From NCBI GenBank assembly GCA_050729835.1, contig JBOHLS010000006.1:1-64000 (forward strand): a DNA stretch of 64,000 bases, in the 5' to 3' direction. How positions within the stretch are numbered: the stretch's first letter is position 1; every line of letters begins with the position of its first letter. Source of the DNA: REEB95 sp050729835. Lineage in GTDB: Bacteria > Pseudomonadota > Alphaproteobacteria > ATCC43930 > CGMCC-115725. The notes under the pieces were generated by a model. It was not told where the DNA came from, ran no database searches, and was given only the letters and a program-made list of their open reading frames with translations. Shown here one piece after another: positions 8,494-18,542 of the stretch. Both the position numbers and the translations under genes were made by a program.

Positions 8494-8596
8494 GTCATTG
8501 CGACGCTGCGCGCAGCGCAGCGGAAGCAATCCAAGAACCGGCGGCCATCCCTATGCCATCTAGATCGCCATGCCGCTGCGCAGCTCGCGATGACGC
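8494..8596. repeat. REP-like element, second copy
   Basis: GTCATTGCGACGC...GGAAGCAATCC (8494-8535) matches one arm of the element at 6450-6547. It is followed by a more diverged partner (ATCGCCATG...CGCGATGACG, about 8566-8596). It lies between the unknown gene at 7786-8415 and the end of ahcY. Confidence 0.7.
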
Positions 8597-8611
8597 CGGA
8601 GAGACCGCCAC

Positions 8612-10006
8612 CTAATAGCGGTAGGTGTCGGCCTTGAAGGGGCCCTCGGGTTTGAGGCCGAGATACTGCGCCTGCTTCGGCGTGAGCTTGGTCAGATGCG
8701 CGCCGACCTTGGCGAGATGCAGCGCCGCCACCCGCTCGTCGAGATGCTTGGGCAGGGTGTAGACCTTCTTCTGGTACTTACCCTGGTTGGTCCACAGCTC
8801 GATCTGGGCCAAAGTCTGGTTGGTGAAGGACGCGCTCATCACGAAGCTCGGATGGCCCATGGCGCAGCCGAGATTGACCAGCCGGCCTTCGGCCAGGAGA
8901 AGAATCCGCTTGCCGTCGGGGAATTCGATCTCGTCGACCTGCGGCTTGACGTTGTGCCATTTGAGGTTGCGCAGGGAGCCGACCTGGATCTCGTTGTCGA
9001 AGTGGCCGATGTTGCAGACGATGGCGCGATCCTTCATCCGCCGCATGTGATCGACGGTAATGACGTCGACGTTGCCAGTGGCGGTGACGAAGATGTCGGC
9101 CTGCGAGGCTGCCTCGTCCATGGTCACCACCTGATAGCCTTCCATCGCCGCCTGGAGCGCGCAGATCGGATCGATCTCGGTGACGATGACGCGCGCGCCG
9201 GCGTTGCGCAGGCTGGCCGCCGAGCCCTTGCCGACGTCGCCGAAGCCCGCGACCATCGCGACCTTGCCGGCCATCATCACGTCGGTGGCGCGTCGGATGC
9301 CGTCGACCAGGCTCTCGCGGCAGCCATAGAGGTTGTCGAACTTGGACTTGGTGACGCTGTCGTTGACGTTGATCGCCGGGAACAGCAGACGGCCTTCCTT
9401 CTCCATCTGGTAGAGGCGATGGACGCCGGTCGTGGTCTCCTCGGAAACGCCCTTGATCGCCGTGCCCAGCTTCGCGTACCAGCCCGGCTTGGATTTGAGG
9501 CGCGCGCGGATCGCCGCGAACAGCACCTCTTCTTCCTCGCTGCCGGGCTTGGCCAGGACCTTATCGTCCTTCTCGGCTTGCATGCCGAGATGGACCAGCA
9601 GCGTCGCGTCGCCGCCGTCATCGAGGATCATGTTGGGTGCGCCGCCATCGCCCCATTCGAAGATGCGATGGGTGAACTCCCAGTATTCCGTCAGCGATTC
9701 GCCCTTGTAGGCGAAGACCGGCGTGCCGCCGACGGCGACCGCCGCGGCGGCGTGGTCCTGGGTCGAGTAGATGTTACACGACGCCCAGCGGATGTCGGCG
9801 CCCAGAGCCTTCAGCGTCTCGATCAGCACCGCCGTCTGAATGGTCATGTGCAGCGAGCCGGCGATGCGCGCGCCCTTCAAGGGTTTCGTCGTGCCATAAG
9901 CCTCGCGCGTCGCCATGAGGCCGGGCATCTCGGTCTCAGCGATGGCAAGCTCGCGCCGGCCGAAATCGGCCAGCGCAATGTCTTTGATCTTGTAGTCAGC
10001 GGTCAT
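8612..10006 (-). CDS. ahcY: Adenosylhomocysteinase (SAH hydrolase)
   Basis: This 464-residue NAD-dependent enzyme splits S-adenosylhomocysteine to adenosine and homocysteine in the cytoplasm, removing the product inhibitor of methyltransferases. Diagnostic words are GSLHMTIQTAVLIETL, CNIYSTQDHAAAA, the NAD-binding GFGDVGKGSAASLRNAGARV, and VCNIGHFDNEIQVGSL. The C-terminal PFKADTYRY donates Lys and Tyr to the neighbouring subunit. The length includes the roughly 40-residue insert seen in many bacterial forms. It starts 19 bases after metK with no room for its own riboswitch, so the two form one methyl-cycle operon. Confidence 0.98.
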   Translation of the reverse strand: MTADYKIKDIALADFGRRELAIAETEMPGLMATREAYGTTKPLKGARIAGSLHMTIQTAVLIETLKALGADIRWASCNIYSTQDHAAAAVAVGGTPVFAYKGESLTEYWEFTHRIFEWGDGGAPNMILDDGGDATLLVHLGMQAEKDDKVLAKPGSEEEEVLFAAIRARLKSKPGWYAKLGTAIKGVSEETTTGVHRLYQMEKEGRLLFPAINVNDSVTKSKFDNLYGCRESLVDGIRRATDVMMAGKVAMVAGFGDVGKGSAASLRNAGARVIVTEIDPICALQAAMEGYQVVTMDEAASQADIFVTATGNVDVITVDHMRRMKDRAIVCNIGHFDNEIQVGSLRNLKWHNVKPQVDEIEFPDGKRILLLAEGRLVNLGCAMGHPSFVMSASFTNQTLAQIELWTNQGKYQKKVYTLPKHLDERVAALHLAKVGAHLTKLTPKQAQYLGLKPEGPFKADTYRY

Positions 10007-10025
10007 CGGGAAGGTCTTCCGTGGA

Positions 10026-11192
10026 TCAGAATGCGCGGCGGAGCTGGTCGGCGAGGTCGGTCTTCTCCCACGAGAAGCCGCCGTCGGCCTCGGGCGCGCG
10101 GCCGAAATGGCCGTAGGCCGATGTCCGGGCGTAGATCGGCCGGTTGAGCTTGAGATGCGTGCGAATGCCGCGCGGGCTGAGGTTGACCATCTCCTGCAGC
10201 ACCTTGGACAGCTTGGCCTCGTCGACCTTGCCGGTGCCGTGGGTGTCGATATAGACCGACAGCGGCTTGGCGACGCCTATAGCGTAGGAAAGTTGGATGG
10301 TGCAGCGCTCGGCCAGGCCGGCGGCCACCGCATTCTTGGCGAGATAGCGCGCGGCATAAGCGGCCGAGCGGTCGACCTTCGACGGGTCCTTACCCGAGAA
10401 CGCGCCGCCGCCGTGCGGCGCCGCGCCGCCATAGGTGTCGACGATGATCTTGCGGCCGGTGACGCCGGTGTCGCCGTCGGGGCCGCCGATGACGAAGCGG
10501 CCGGTCGGGTTGACGTAGAAATGCTCCTCACCGCACATCCAGCCGTCGGGCAGCACGTCGAGCACATGCGGCCGCACGATCTCGCGTACCTGGTCCTGGT
10601 CAACCTTCTCGCTGTGCTGGGTCGAGACCACGACCGAGGTCGCGCGCACCGGCTTGCCGTCGCAGTATTCGAGCGTGACCTGGCTCTTGGCGTCAGGGCC
10701 GAGCTCGGGCGTGGCGCCGGAATGACGCGTCTCGGCGAGCGACTTGAGAATGGCGTGCGCGTAATAGAGCGGCGCCGGCATCAGCTCCGGCGTCTCGCGA
10801 CAGGCATAGCCGAACATGATGCCCTGGTCGCCGGCGCCTTCGTCCTTGTTGCCGGCGGCGTCGACGCCGACGGCGATGTCGGCCGATTGGGAATGGACGA
10901 TGCATTCCACCTTGGCTTTCTTCCAGTGGAAGCCATCCTGCTCGTAGCCGATGTCCTTGATGGCGTGGCGCGCAAGCTCGACCAGCTTGTCGTGGGTGAC
11001 CGAGGCCGGGCCGCGTGTCTCGCCAGCCATGACGACGCGATTGGTCGTGCACAGCGTCTCGCAGGCGACGTGCGACATCGGATCGGCGGCAAGATAGGCG
11101 TCGACCACGGCGTCGGAGATGCGGTCCGCGACCTTGTCGGGATGGCCTTCGGACACCGATTCGCTGGTGAAAACGTAATCGCGCAGGCTCAC
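10026..11192 (-). CDS. metK: S-adenosylmethionine synthetase
   Basis: A 388-residue enzyme that makes S-adenosylmethionine from methionine and ATP. Family signatures visible are FTSESVSEGHPDKVADRISDAV, GAGDQGIMFGYACRETPELMP, and the triphosphatase loop GGGAFSGKDPSKVDRSAAYAAR. The start is GTG at 11192 with AGGGAG 7 bases upstream. The 157-base gap from rpmB contains two hairpins (11311-11338 and 11341-11357, the latter over the rpmB stop), but nothing that I can match to a known SAM or SAH riboswitch. Confidence 0.98.
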   Translation of the reverse strand: MSLRDYVFTSESVSEGHPDKVADRISDAVVDAYLAADPMSHVACETLCTTNRVVMAGETRGPASVTHDKLVELARHAIKDIGYEQDGFHWKKAKVECIVHSQSADIAVGVDAAGNKDEGAGDQGIMFGYACRETPELMPAPLYYAHAILKSLAETRHSGATPELGPDAKSQVTLEYCDGKPVRATSVVVSTQHSEKVDQDQVREIVRPHVLDVLPDGWMCGEEHFYVNPTGRFVIGGPDGDTGVTGRKIIVDTYGGAAPHGGGAFSGKDPSKVDRSAAYAARYLAKNAVAAGLAERCTIQLSYAIGVAKPLSVYIDTHGTGKVDEAKLSKVLQEMVNLSPRGIRTHLKLNRPIYARTSAYGHFGRAPEADGGFSWEKTDLADQLRRAF

Positions 11193-11349
11193 CGTCGTGC
11201 TCCCTGTTTATTCCTTGATCCCGCTGCGATGGGCGGCCGGATAATGGGTGAGCCGCCGCTCGACCGCAACCACGAACGCGCGATCAATTTGGGGCACGGC
11301 GGGCGGCGACATGGGCGGCAGCGGCTTGCCGCGCCCATCGCCGCCTGCG

Positions 11350-11658
11350 TCAGGCGGTCGCGCCCGCTCCGGCCTTGCGCGCCCGCGCCGCGCGGATGCG
11401 ATGCTTCAGCCGCCGCGCTTCGATGGGCAAGCGCCCATCGGGCATCGACGTGAGATAGGCATCGAGCCCGCCGTTCTTCTCGATGGTGCGGATGGCGCGC
11501 GGCGTCAGCCGCAGCTGGACAGCGTGGCCGAGCGCATCGGACAGCACCGACGCCACCTGCAAATTCGGCAGGAAGCGCCGCTTGGTCTTGTTGTTGGCGT
11601 GGCTCACATTGTGGCCGACGAGTACGCCCTTGCCGGTGATATCGCAGCGTCGCGCCAT
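11350..11658 (-). CDS. rpmB: 50S ribosomal protein L28
   Basis: This 102-residue large-subunit ribosomal protein starts MARRCDITGKG and carries VGHNVSHANNKTKRRFLPNLQ, the standard L28 signature. A basic C-terminal helix (RRLKHRIRAARARKAG) follows, typical of the alphaproteobacterial form. It is preceded by its own promoter-like sequence and a hairpin in the leader. Only four cysteine-type ligands of the zinc-binding L28 form would be expected, and just one cysteine is present, so this is the zinc-independent type. Confidence 0.97.
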   Translation of the reverse strand: MARRCDITGKGVLVGHNVSHANNKTKRRFLPNLQVASVLSDALGHAVQLRLTPRAIRTIEKNGGLDAYLTSMPDGRLPIEARRLKHRIRAARARKAGAGATA

Positions 11659-11683
11659 GATTGCGAAGTCCTTGAAAGAGAAG

Positions 11684-11740
11684 GCCGGGGCGAGCCCCGG
11701 CGGTTGGCGGGTTTTTAAGCGAAGCCGCCAGCTCCGTCAA
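11684..11740 (-). promoter_or_regulatory. rpmB promoter and leader hairpin
   Basis: On the minus strand TTGACG (11735-11740) and TAAAAA (11712-11717) are 17 bases apart and match a sigma70-type promoter. Downstream, GCCGGGG/CCCCGGC (11684-11701, loop CGAG) forms a strong hairpin in the transcribed leader before the rpmB ribosome site. Its role is unknown. Confidence 0.6.
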
Positions 11741-11750
11741 GCCGGGCAGG

Positions 11751-12728
11751 CTAGGCTTTAGCGCCGCGAAAAGCCACCAAAGCGCGGCTTGCGGCGGCCG
11801 ATGGGGTCAGCCGGGATGAAGCGACCTCGGCTTCGAGCGCCGGCAACAGCTTGGTCACGGCCGGGGCATGCCGCAGCGCCTCGAGCAGGCCCTCGCCTAG
11901 CTCGCTCCACAGCGCGGCGCGCGCTTGCGCCGCCCGCTTGCGGCCGAGGGTGCCGTCCTGCATCAACGCGTGGGTGCGCGCCTCGACATATTGGCGGACC
12001 TTCTCGACGCCGCGCTTTTCCAGCGCCGAGACCGCGAACACCGGCACCGCCGCGCCGGCCGGTCGCAACAGCCGCAGCGCGTGGCTGTACTTGGACGCGA
12101 CGCGCCGGGCCACCGCTGCCAGGTCGCCGTCGGCCTTGTTGACCGCCAGCAGATCGGCGATCTCGACGATGCCCTTCTTGATGCTTTGCAGCTCGTCGCC
12201 ACCGCCGGGCGTGATTATCAGCAGGCAGAGATCGACCAGGTCGGCGACCGCGGTTTCGCTCTGGCCGACGCCGACGGACTCGACGATGACGAGATCGAAG
12301 CCGGCCGCCTCGCACAGCCACACCGCCTCGCGCGTGCGCCGCGCCACCCCACCGAGCATCGGCCCGGCCGGCGACGGACGGATGAAGGCGTCCGCCTGGC
12401 GCGCGAGATCGCCCATGCGCGTCTTGTCGCCGAGGATCGAGCCGCCGGTCGTCTTGGACGACGGATCGACCGCCAGCACGGCGACGCGTCTTCCGGCTGC
12501 CAGGCTCATCAGGCCGAAGACCTCGATGAAGGTGGATTTGCCGACGCCAGGCGCGCCGGTGACGCCGAGGCGCAAGGACTTGCCACTGGCCGGCAGAATC
12601 GCGGCAAGCAATACCTCGGCCGCATCGCGGTGATCGTCGCGCGTTGATTCGACCAAGGTTATGACCTGGGCCAGCGCTGTCCGATCGCCGGCCTTGACGA
12701 GGGCAGCAAGCGGCGAGCCGTCCATCAT
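11751..12728 (-). CDS. meaB: Methylmalonyl-CoA mutase-associated GTPase MeaB
   Basis: A 325-residue G3E GTPase that protects methylmalonyl-CoA mutase and gates loading of adenosylcobalamin. Motifs are Walker A GAPGVGKST (residues 58-66), VDPSSKTTGGSILGDKTRM, FIRPSPAGPMLGGVARRTREA, ETVGVGQSE-like ESVGVGQSETAV and NKADGD for guanine. The N-terminus (SPLAALVKAGDRTALAQVITLVESTR) matches the family's usual beginning, so the ATG at 12728 or the next Met at 12725 is right. The start codon lies inside the edge of a REP-like repeat, and no clear Shine-Dalgarno sequence is visible. Its client mutase is at 16329-18488, separated by two transporter genes. Confidence 0.95.
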   Translation of the reverse strand: MMDGSPLAALVKAGDRTALAQVITLVESTRDDHRDAAEVLLAAILPASGKSLRLGVTGAPGVGKSTFIEVFGLMSLAAGRRVAVLAVDPSSKTTGGSILGDKTRMGDLARQADAFIRPSPAGPMLGGVARRTREAVWLCEAAGFDLVIVESVGVGQSETAVADLVDLCLLIITPGGGDELQSIKKGIVEIADLLAVNKADGDLAAVARRVASKYSHALRLLRPAGAAVPVFAVSALEKRGVEKVRQYVEARTHALMQDGTLGRKRAAQARAALWSELGEGLLEALRHAPAVTKLLPALEAEVASSRLTPSAAASRALVAFRGAKA

Positions 12729-12793
12729 TGCGAGGCGCGCAGCGACGAAGCAATCCAGTCCAGCGCTGGATTGCTTCGCTTCGCTCGCAATGA
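12726..12793. repeat. REP-like palindrome abutting the meaB start
   Basis: ATTGCGAG...GACGAAGCAATCCAG faces CTGGATTGCTTCGCTTCGCTCGCAAT, giving a near-perfect inverted repeat that fills almost all of the 73-base gap between meaB and the ABC transporter gene. It is the third copy of the family seen at 6450 and 8494. One arm runs directly into the meaB initiation codon. Confidence 0.88.
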
Positions 12794-12801
12794 CACGAAG
12801 A

Positions 12802-14658
12802 TTACTCCGCGACCGCGGCTACGGCGGCCAACGCGGCGGCGCACTCGTCGGCCTCGAGCTGGCGGCGCCACATCGCGGCGTAGAACCCGTCCTTGGCCAA
12901 AAGCCCGGCATGCGTGCCGCGCTCGACGACACGGCCGTGCTCCAAGACCAGGATCTCGTCGGCGTGCACCACGGTCGACAGCCGGTGGGCGATCATCAGC
13001 GTGGTGCGATTGGCGGCAACATCCTCGAGGCTGGCCTGGATCTCGCGCTCGGTCTTGGTGTCGAGCGCCGAGGTTGCCTCGTCGAACACCAGGATGCGCG
13101 GCCCCTTGAGCATGACGCGGGCGATGGCGACGCGCTGCTTCTCGCCGCCCGAGAGCTTGAGGCCGCGCTCGCCGACCTGGCTGCGATAGCCGTCGGGCAG
13201 CGTGGCGACGAAATCGTGGATGCGGGCGACGCGCGCAGCATCCTCGATCTCGGCCTGGAGCACGCCCGGCTTGCCGTAGCCGATGTTGTAGGCGATTGAA
13301 TCGTTGAACAGCACAGTGTCCTGCGGCACCACGCCGATGGCGCGGCGCAGGCTGGTCTGCGTCACGTCGCGGATGTCCTGGCCGTCAACGCGGATGGCGC
13401 CCCGGCCGACGTCGTAGAAGCGGAACAGCAGCCGCGCCACCGTCGACTTGCCGGCGCCCGACGAGCCGACAATGGCCAGGGTGTGGCCCGGCGGCACGCG
13501 GAACGAGACGTCGTCGAGGATCGGCCGGCGCGGATCGTAGGCGAAGGAGACGCGGTCGAAGACGATCTCGCCGCGCGCCACCGCCAGAACCGGCGCACCC
13601 GGCTTGTCGACGATCTCGGCCTTCACGCCCAAAAGCCGGACCATCGATTCAAGATCGGTCAGCGACTGTTTGATGTTGCGATAGACCATACCGAGCACGT
13701 TCAGCGGCATGTAGAGCTGCACCAGGTAGGAGTTGACCAGCACGAACGAGCCGACGGTCATGCGCCCGGCGGCCACGCCGCGCGCCGCCAGCCACATCAC
13801 CACGACCAGGCCGACGGCGATGATCGCGCCCTGGCCGATGTTGAGCGCCGACAGCGTCACCTGGCTCTTGACCGCGGCGCGTTCGTAGCCGGCGAGCGCA
13901 ACGTCGAAGCGGCGCGCCTCGTGCTCCTCGTTGGCGAAATACTTCACCGTCTCGAAGTTCAAGAGGCTGTCGATCGCCTTGGTGTTGGCCTCGGTGTCGC
14001 GCTCGTTCATCTCGCGGCGGTACTTGATGCGCCAGTCGGTGACCGCGAAGGTATAGACGACATAGGCGGCGATGGTGGCGAGCGTGGCGAGCGCCAGACT
14101 GGCTTCGAAAAAGCGCCAGAGGATCGCGCACACCAGCGCGATCTCGAACACCGTCGGCAGCAGGCTGAACAGCAGGTAGGAGAGCAGGAATTCCATGCCG
14201 CGCACGCCGCGCTCGACCGCGCGCGACAGGCCGCCGGTCTGGCGTTCGAGGTGGAAGCGCAGGCTGAGCGCGTGTAGATGACGGAAGGTGTTGAGCGCGA
14301 TGGTGCGGATGGCGCGCTGCTCGACCTTGGCGAAGACCGAATCGCGCAGCTCGTTGAACAGCTGGGCGCCGACGCGGGCGGCGCCGTAGGCGACGATCAA
14401 CATGGTCGGCACGACGACGAGCGCGCCAGCCGAGGGCGCGAGCTGGTCGACCGCCGCCTTGTAGAGCAGCGGCACGCCGACGGTGACCGCCTTGGCTAGC
14501 GCCAGACAGGCGAGCGCCGCGATCACGCGCCAGCGCAGCGCCGGCGCGCCCTTGGGCCAGAGATAGGGCAGCACCGCTGACAGCGCCTTGAGCTCGCGGC
14601 GCAAGCCGACCTCGGACGGTTGGCTGGTCAGCGCGCTGGGCGGGCGTTCGCGGGCCAT
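12802..14658 (-). CDS. ABC transporter, Atm1/HMT1-like exporter (TMD-NBD fusion)
   Basis: A 618-residue half-transporter with a six-helix membrane domain followed by an ATPase domain. The membrane part contains the Atm1-type stretches ALSLRFHLERQTGGLSRAVERG, NERDTEANTKAIDSLLNFETVKYFANE and MPLNVLGMVYR. These identify the ABCB7/Atm1 branch, which exports glutathione- or sulfur-containing conjugates and heavy-metal complexes. The ATPase part has GSSGAGKST, LSGGEKQRVAIAR, VFDEATSALD and AHRLST. The start at 14658 overlaps the stop of the MFS gene as ATGA; upstream open frame is a shadow. The physiological cargo is inferred only from family. Confidence 0.93.
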   Translation of the reverse strand: MARERPPSALTSQPSEVGLRRELKALSAVLPYLWPKGAPALRWRVIAALACLALAKAVTVGVPLLYKAAVDQLAPSAGALVVVPTMLIVAYGAARVGAQLFNELRDSVFAKVEQRAIRTIALNTFRHLHALSLRFHLERQTGGLSRAVERGVRGMEFLLSYLLFSLLPTVFEIALVCAILWRFFEASLALATLATIAAYVVYTFAVTDWRIKYRREMNERDTEANTKAIDSLLNFETVKYFANEEHEARRFDVALAGYERAAVKSQVTLSALNIGQGAIIAVGLVVVMWLAARGVAAGRMTVGSFVLVNSYLVQLYMPLNVLGMVYRNIKQSLTDLESMVRLLGVKAEIVDKPGAPVLAVARGEIVFDRVSFAYDPRRPILDDVSFRVPPGHTLAIVGSSGAGKSTVARLLFRFYDVGRGAIRVDGQDIRDVTQTSLRRAIGVVPQDTVLFNDSIAYNIGYGKPGVLQAEIEDAARVARIHDFVATLPDGYRSQVGERGLKLSGGEKQRVAIARVMLKGPRILVFDEATSALDTKTEREIQASLEDVAANRTTLMIAHRLSTVVHADEILVLEHGRVVERGTHAGLLAKDGFYAAMWRRQLEADECAAALAAVAAVAE

Positions 14659-15809
14659 CACCGCGCCGGCCGCGGCAGCCGCAGCGCAAACCAGAACACG
14701 CCGACCATCAGCAGGGCGCCGAGATAATAGGGCGCGTTGCGGCCGAGGCCGCCATAAAGCGCGCCGGCGACGGCGGGACCGACGATACGCGCCAAGCTTT
14801 GCGCCGATTGCGACAATCCCAGCACGCCGCCGCGCTCGCCCGCGCCCGCTTGTTGCGAGATCAGGCTCGACATCGACGGGCTGAGCAGGCCCATGCCGAT
14901 GGCGAGCAGGGCGCTGGCAACCAGCACGCCCCACAGCGCGGTGGCGAACGTCAGGCCGAACAGGCCGAGCGCGATGATCGCCGCCGCGACGACGACCAGG
15001 TTCGCTTCGCCGAAGGCCTTGGCGAGCTTGCCGATGGCGCCGCCTTGCAGCGCCGACAGCAGGATGCCGACATAGAAGAAGATCAGTCCGACCTGGAGCG
15101 GGCCCCAGCCGAAGCCGTCATGCGCCCAGAGCGCAAAGGTGGTCTCCATGCCGGCAAAGGCAGCGATGGCGACGAAGATGAGCAGAATGAGGAGCCGCAG
15201 CGTCGGGCGTTTCGCCGCCGACTTGGCCATGGCGAGCCGGCCGACGCGTTCGGCCGGCTTGTGCGTCAGGCTTTCCTCGAGCCGGGCGAAGGCCAACGCG
15301 AGGGCAGCGGCCGACAGCGCCGCGGCGACGAAGGCCGGCCAGGCAAGATGCGCGCTCTGGGCATTGCCGCCGGCGACCGCGCCGCCGATCGCCGGGCCGA
15401 CGGTGAAGCCCAAGCCGATGGCGGCGCCGATCATGCCCATGCCCTTGGCGCGCTGATCCGGCGGCGTCACGTCGGCGACATAGGCCTGCGCCGCCGAGAT
15501 GTTGCCGGCGCCGGCGCCGGCCAGCAGCCGCGCCGCGAACAGCATCCACAGCTGCGTCGCGAAGCCGAGCCAGAGGTAGGACACGACCGAGCAGACCAGG
15601 CTCGCCAGGATCACCGGCTTGCGGCCGAGGCGGTCGCTGAGATGGCCGAGCAGCGGCGAGGCGAAGAACTGCGCCAGCGAATAGCACGCCATCATCGTCG
15701 TGACCTCGAACGGCGTGGCGTGAAAGACCAGCGCGTAATACGGCAGCAGCGGGATCACCACGCCGAAGCCGACCAGATCGATGAAGACGATGAAGAAGAG
15801 CGTGCCCAC
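14658..15809 (-). CDS. MFS transporter, DHA1/TetA-like
   Basis: This 383-residue protein has about 12 membrane helices. It carries the motif GHLSDRLGRKPVILASL between helices 2 and 3 (motif A of major facilitator antiporters) and GAGAGNISAAQAYVADVTPPDQRAKGMGMIGAAIGLGFTVGPAIGG (split here: motifs B and C), as in TetA and related drug:H+ antiporters. The start is GTG at 15809, preceded by AAGGG. It is translationally coupled to the Atm1-like ABC gene, so both exporters are made together. The substrate is unknown. Confidence 0.9.
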   Translation of the reverse strand: MGTLFFIVFIDLVGFGVVIPLLPYYALVFHATPFEVTTMMACYSLAQFFASPLLGHLSDRLGRKPVILASLVCSVVSYLWLGFATQLWMLFAARLLAGAGAGNISAAQAYVADVTPPDQRAKGMGMIGAAIGLGFTVGPAIGGAVAGGNAQSAHLAWPAFVAAALSAAALALAFARLEESLTHKPAERVGRLAMAKSAAKRPTLRLLILLIFVAIAAFAGMETTFALWAHDGFGWGPLQVGLIFFYVGILLSALQGGAIGKLAKAFGEANLVVVAAAIIALGLFGLTFATALWGVLVASALLAIGMGLLSPSMSSLISQQAGAGERGGVLGLSQSAQSLARIVGPAVAGALYGGLGRNAPYYLGALLMVGVFWFALRLPRPAR

Positions 15810-15910
15810 GGGGCCCTTAGATAGCGCGGCGGACCCCGACGCGACAGGGCCACAATGCGCAGGGCTGCCATTTGCGCCGGAACTGCGGCATTTGGCGCAT
15901 GCTGCCGTTT

Positions 15911-15953
15911 GTACGTATTACGCGTTGACAATCGTACGTATATAGCGTATGCA
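15911..15953 (+). promoter_or_regulatory. Orphan promoter with duplicated GTACGTAT operator
   Basis: TTGACA (15925-15930) and TATGCA (15948-15953) are 17 bases apart, a good sigma70-type promoter reading rightward. GTACGTAT occurs twice (15911-15918 and 15934-15941), with a start-to-start distance of 23 bases, once just upstream of the -35 box and once between -35 and -10. This is the layout of a repressor-controlled promoter. No convincing gene follows it. Confidence 0.6.
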
Positions 15954-16328
15954 AGACTGCATGGATGACGGAGCGGTTTCGCTTGGCCGCGGGTATCGGC
16001 TGACGCCGCGCGGCGGCGCCGGTTTGAGTTGCGGCGAGGATGGCCTTGTGCTCGGTCAGGTGCCGTTGGGGTCACAAACGGCTGGCGGCAACGGTCCACC
16101 TACAGATTCGACGGTGCTGTCTGGCATCGCTTTTCACGCCAGAAAATCGGGTTCTGGGAATACGAAGGGCCTCGGTCTTGGCCGCCGCGGGATCGGTTTC
16201 CGTGAGTTGTCCGCCAAGACTGCGAACATGAATTTCGCCGAACCAAGCCAATCGGAAGAATTAAAATCTGCAAAACGAACCCAATTTCCGGCGGAATTCC
16301 ACCGTTCCTGCCGACGACCGAAGCCGTT
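15954..16328. other. Non-coding stretch, possibly decayed
   Basis: No gene could be supported in these 375 bases. Base composition is less GC-rich than its neighbours. An open frame of 127 codons from 15949 has no family resemblance and poor codon use. A short frame MTERFRLAAGIG begins near 15970 and stops at once. Another frame gives a natural-looking segment (RQKIGFWEYEGP, about 16140-16170) without a start. Near 16270 the words AAAACGAACCCAATTT appear, resembling a widespread intergenic repeat whose translation reads QNEPNF/KTNPI. The stretch looks like a gene remnant or repeat debris. Confidence 0.5.
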
Positions 16329-18488
<2,160 letters not shown>

Positions 18489-18542
18489 GGCGCGATATTA
18501 GCCCGGCCATCCGCCGGGCGCGAGATGAGGCCCGGCTCGGCT

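Noticed and set aside
9987..10030. SAH riboswitch in front of ahcY
   Set aside because: Only 19 bases separate metK and ahcY, too short for the element.
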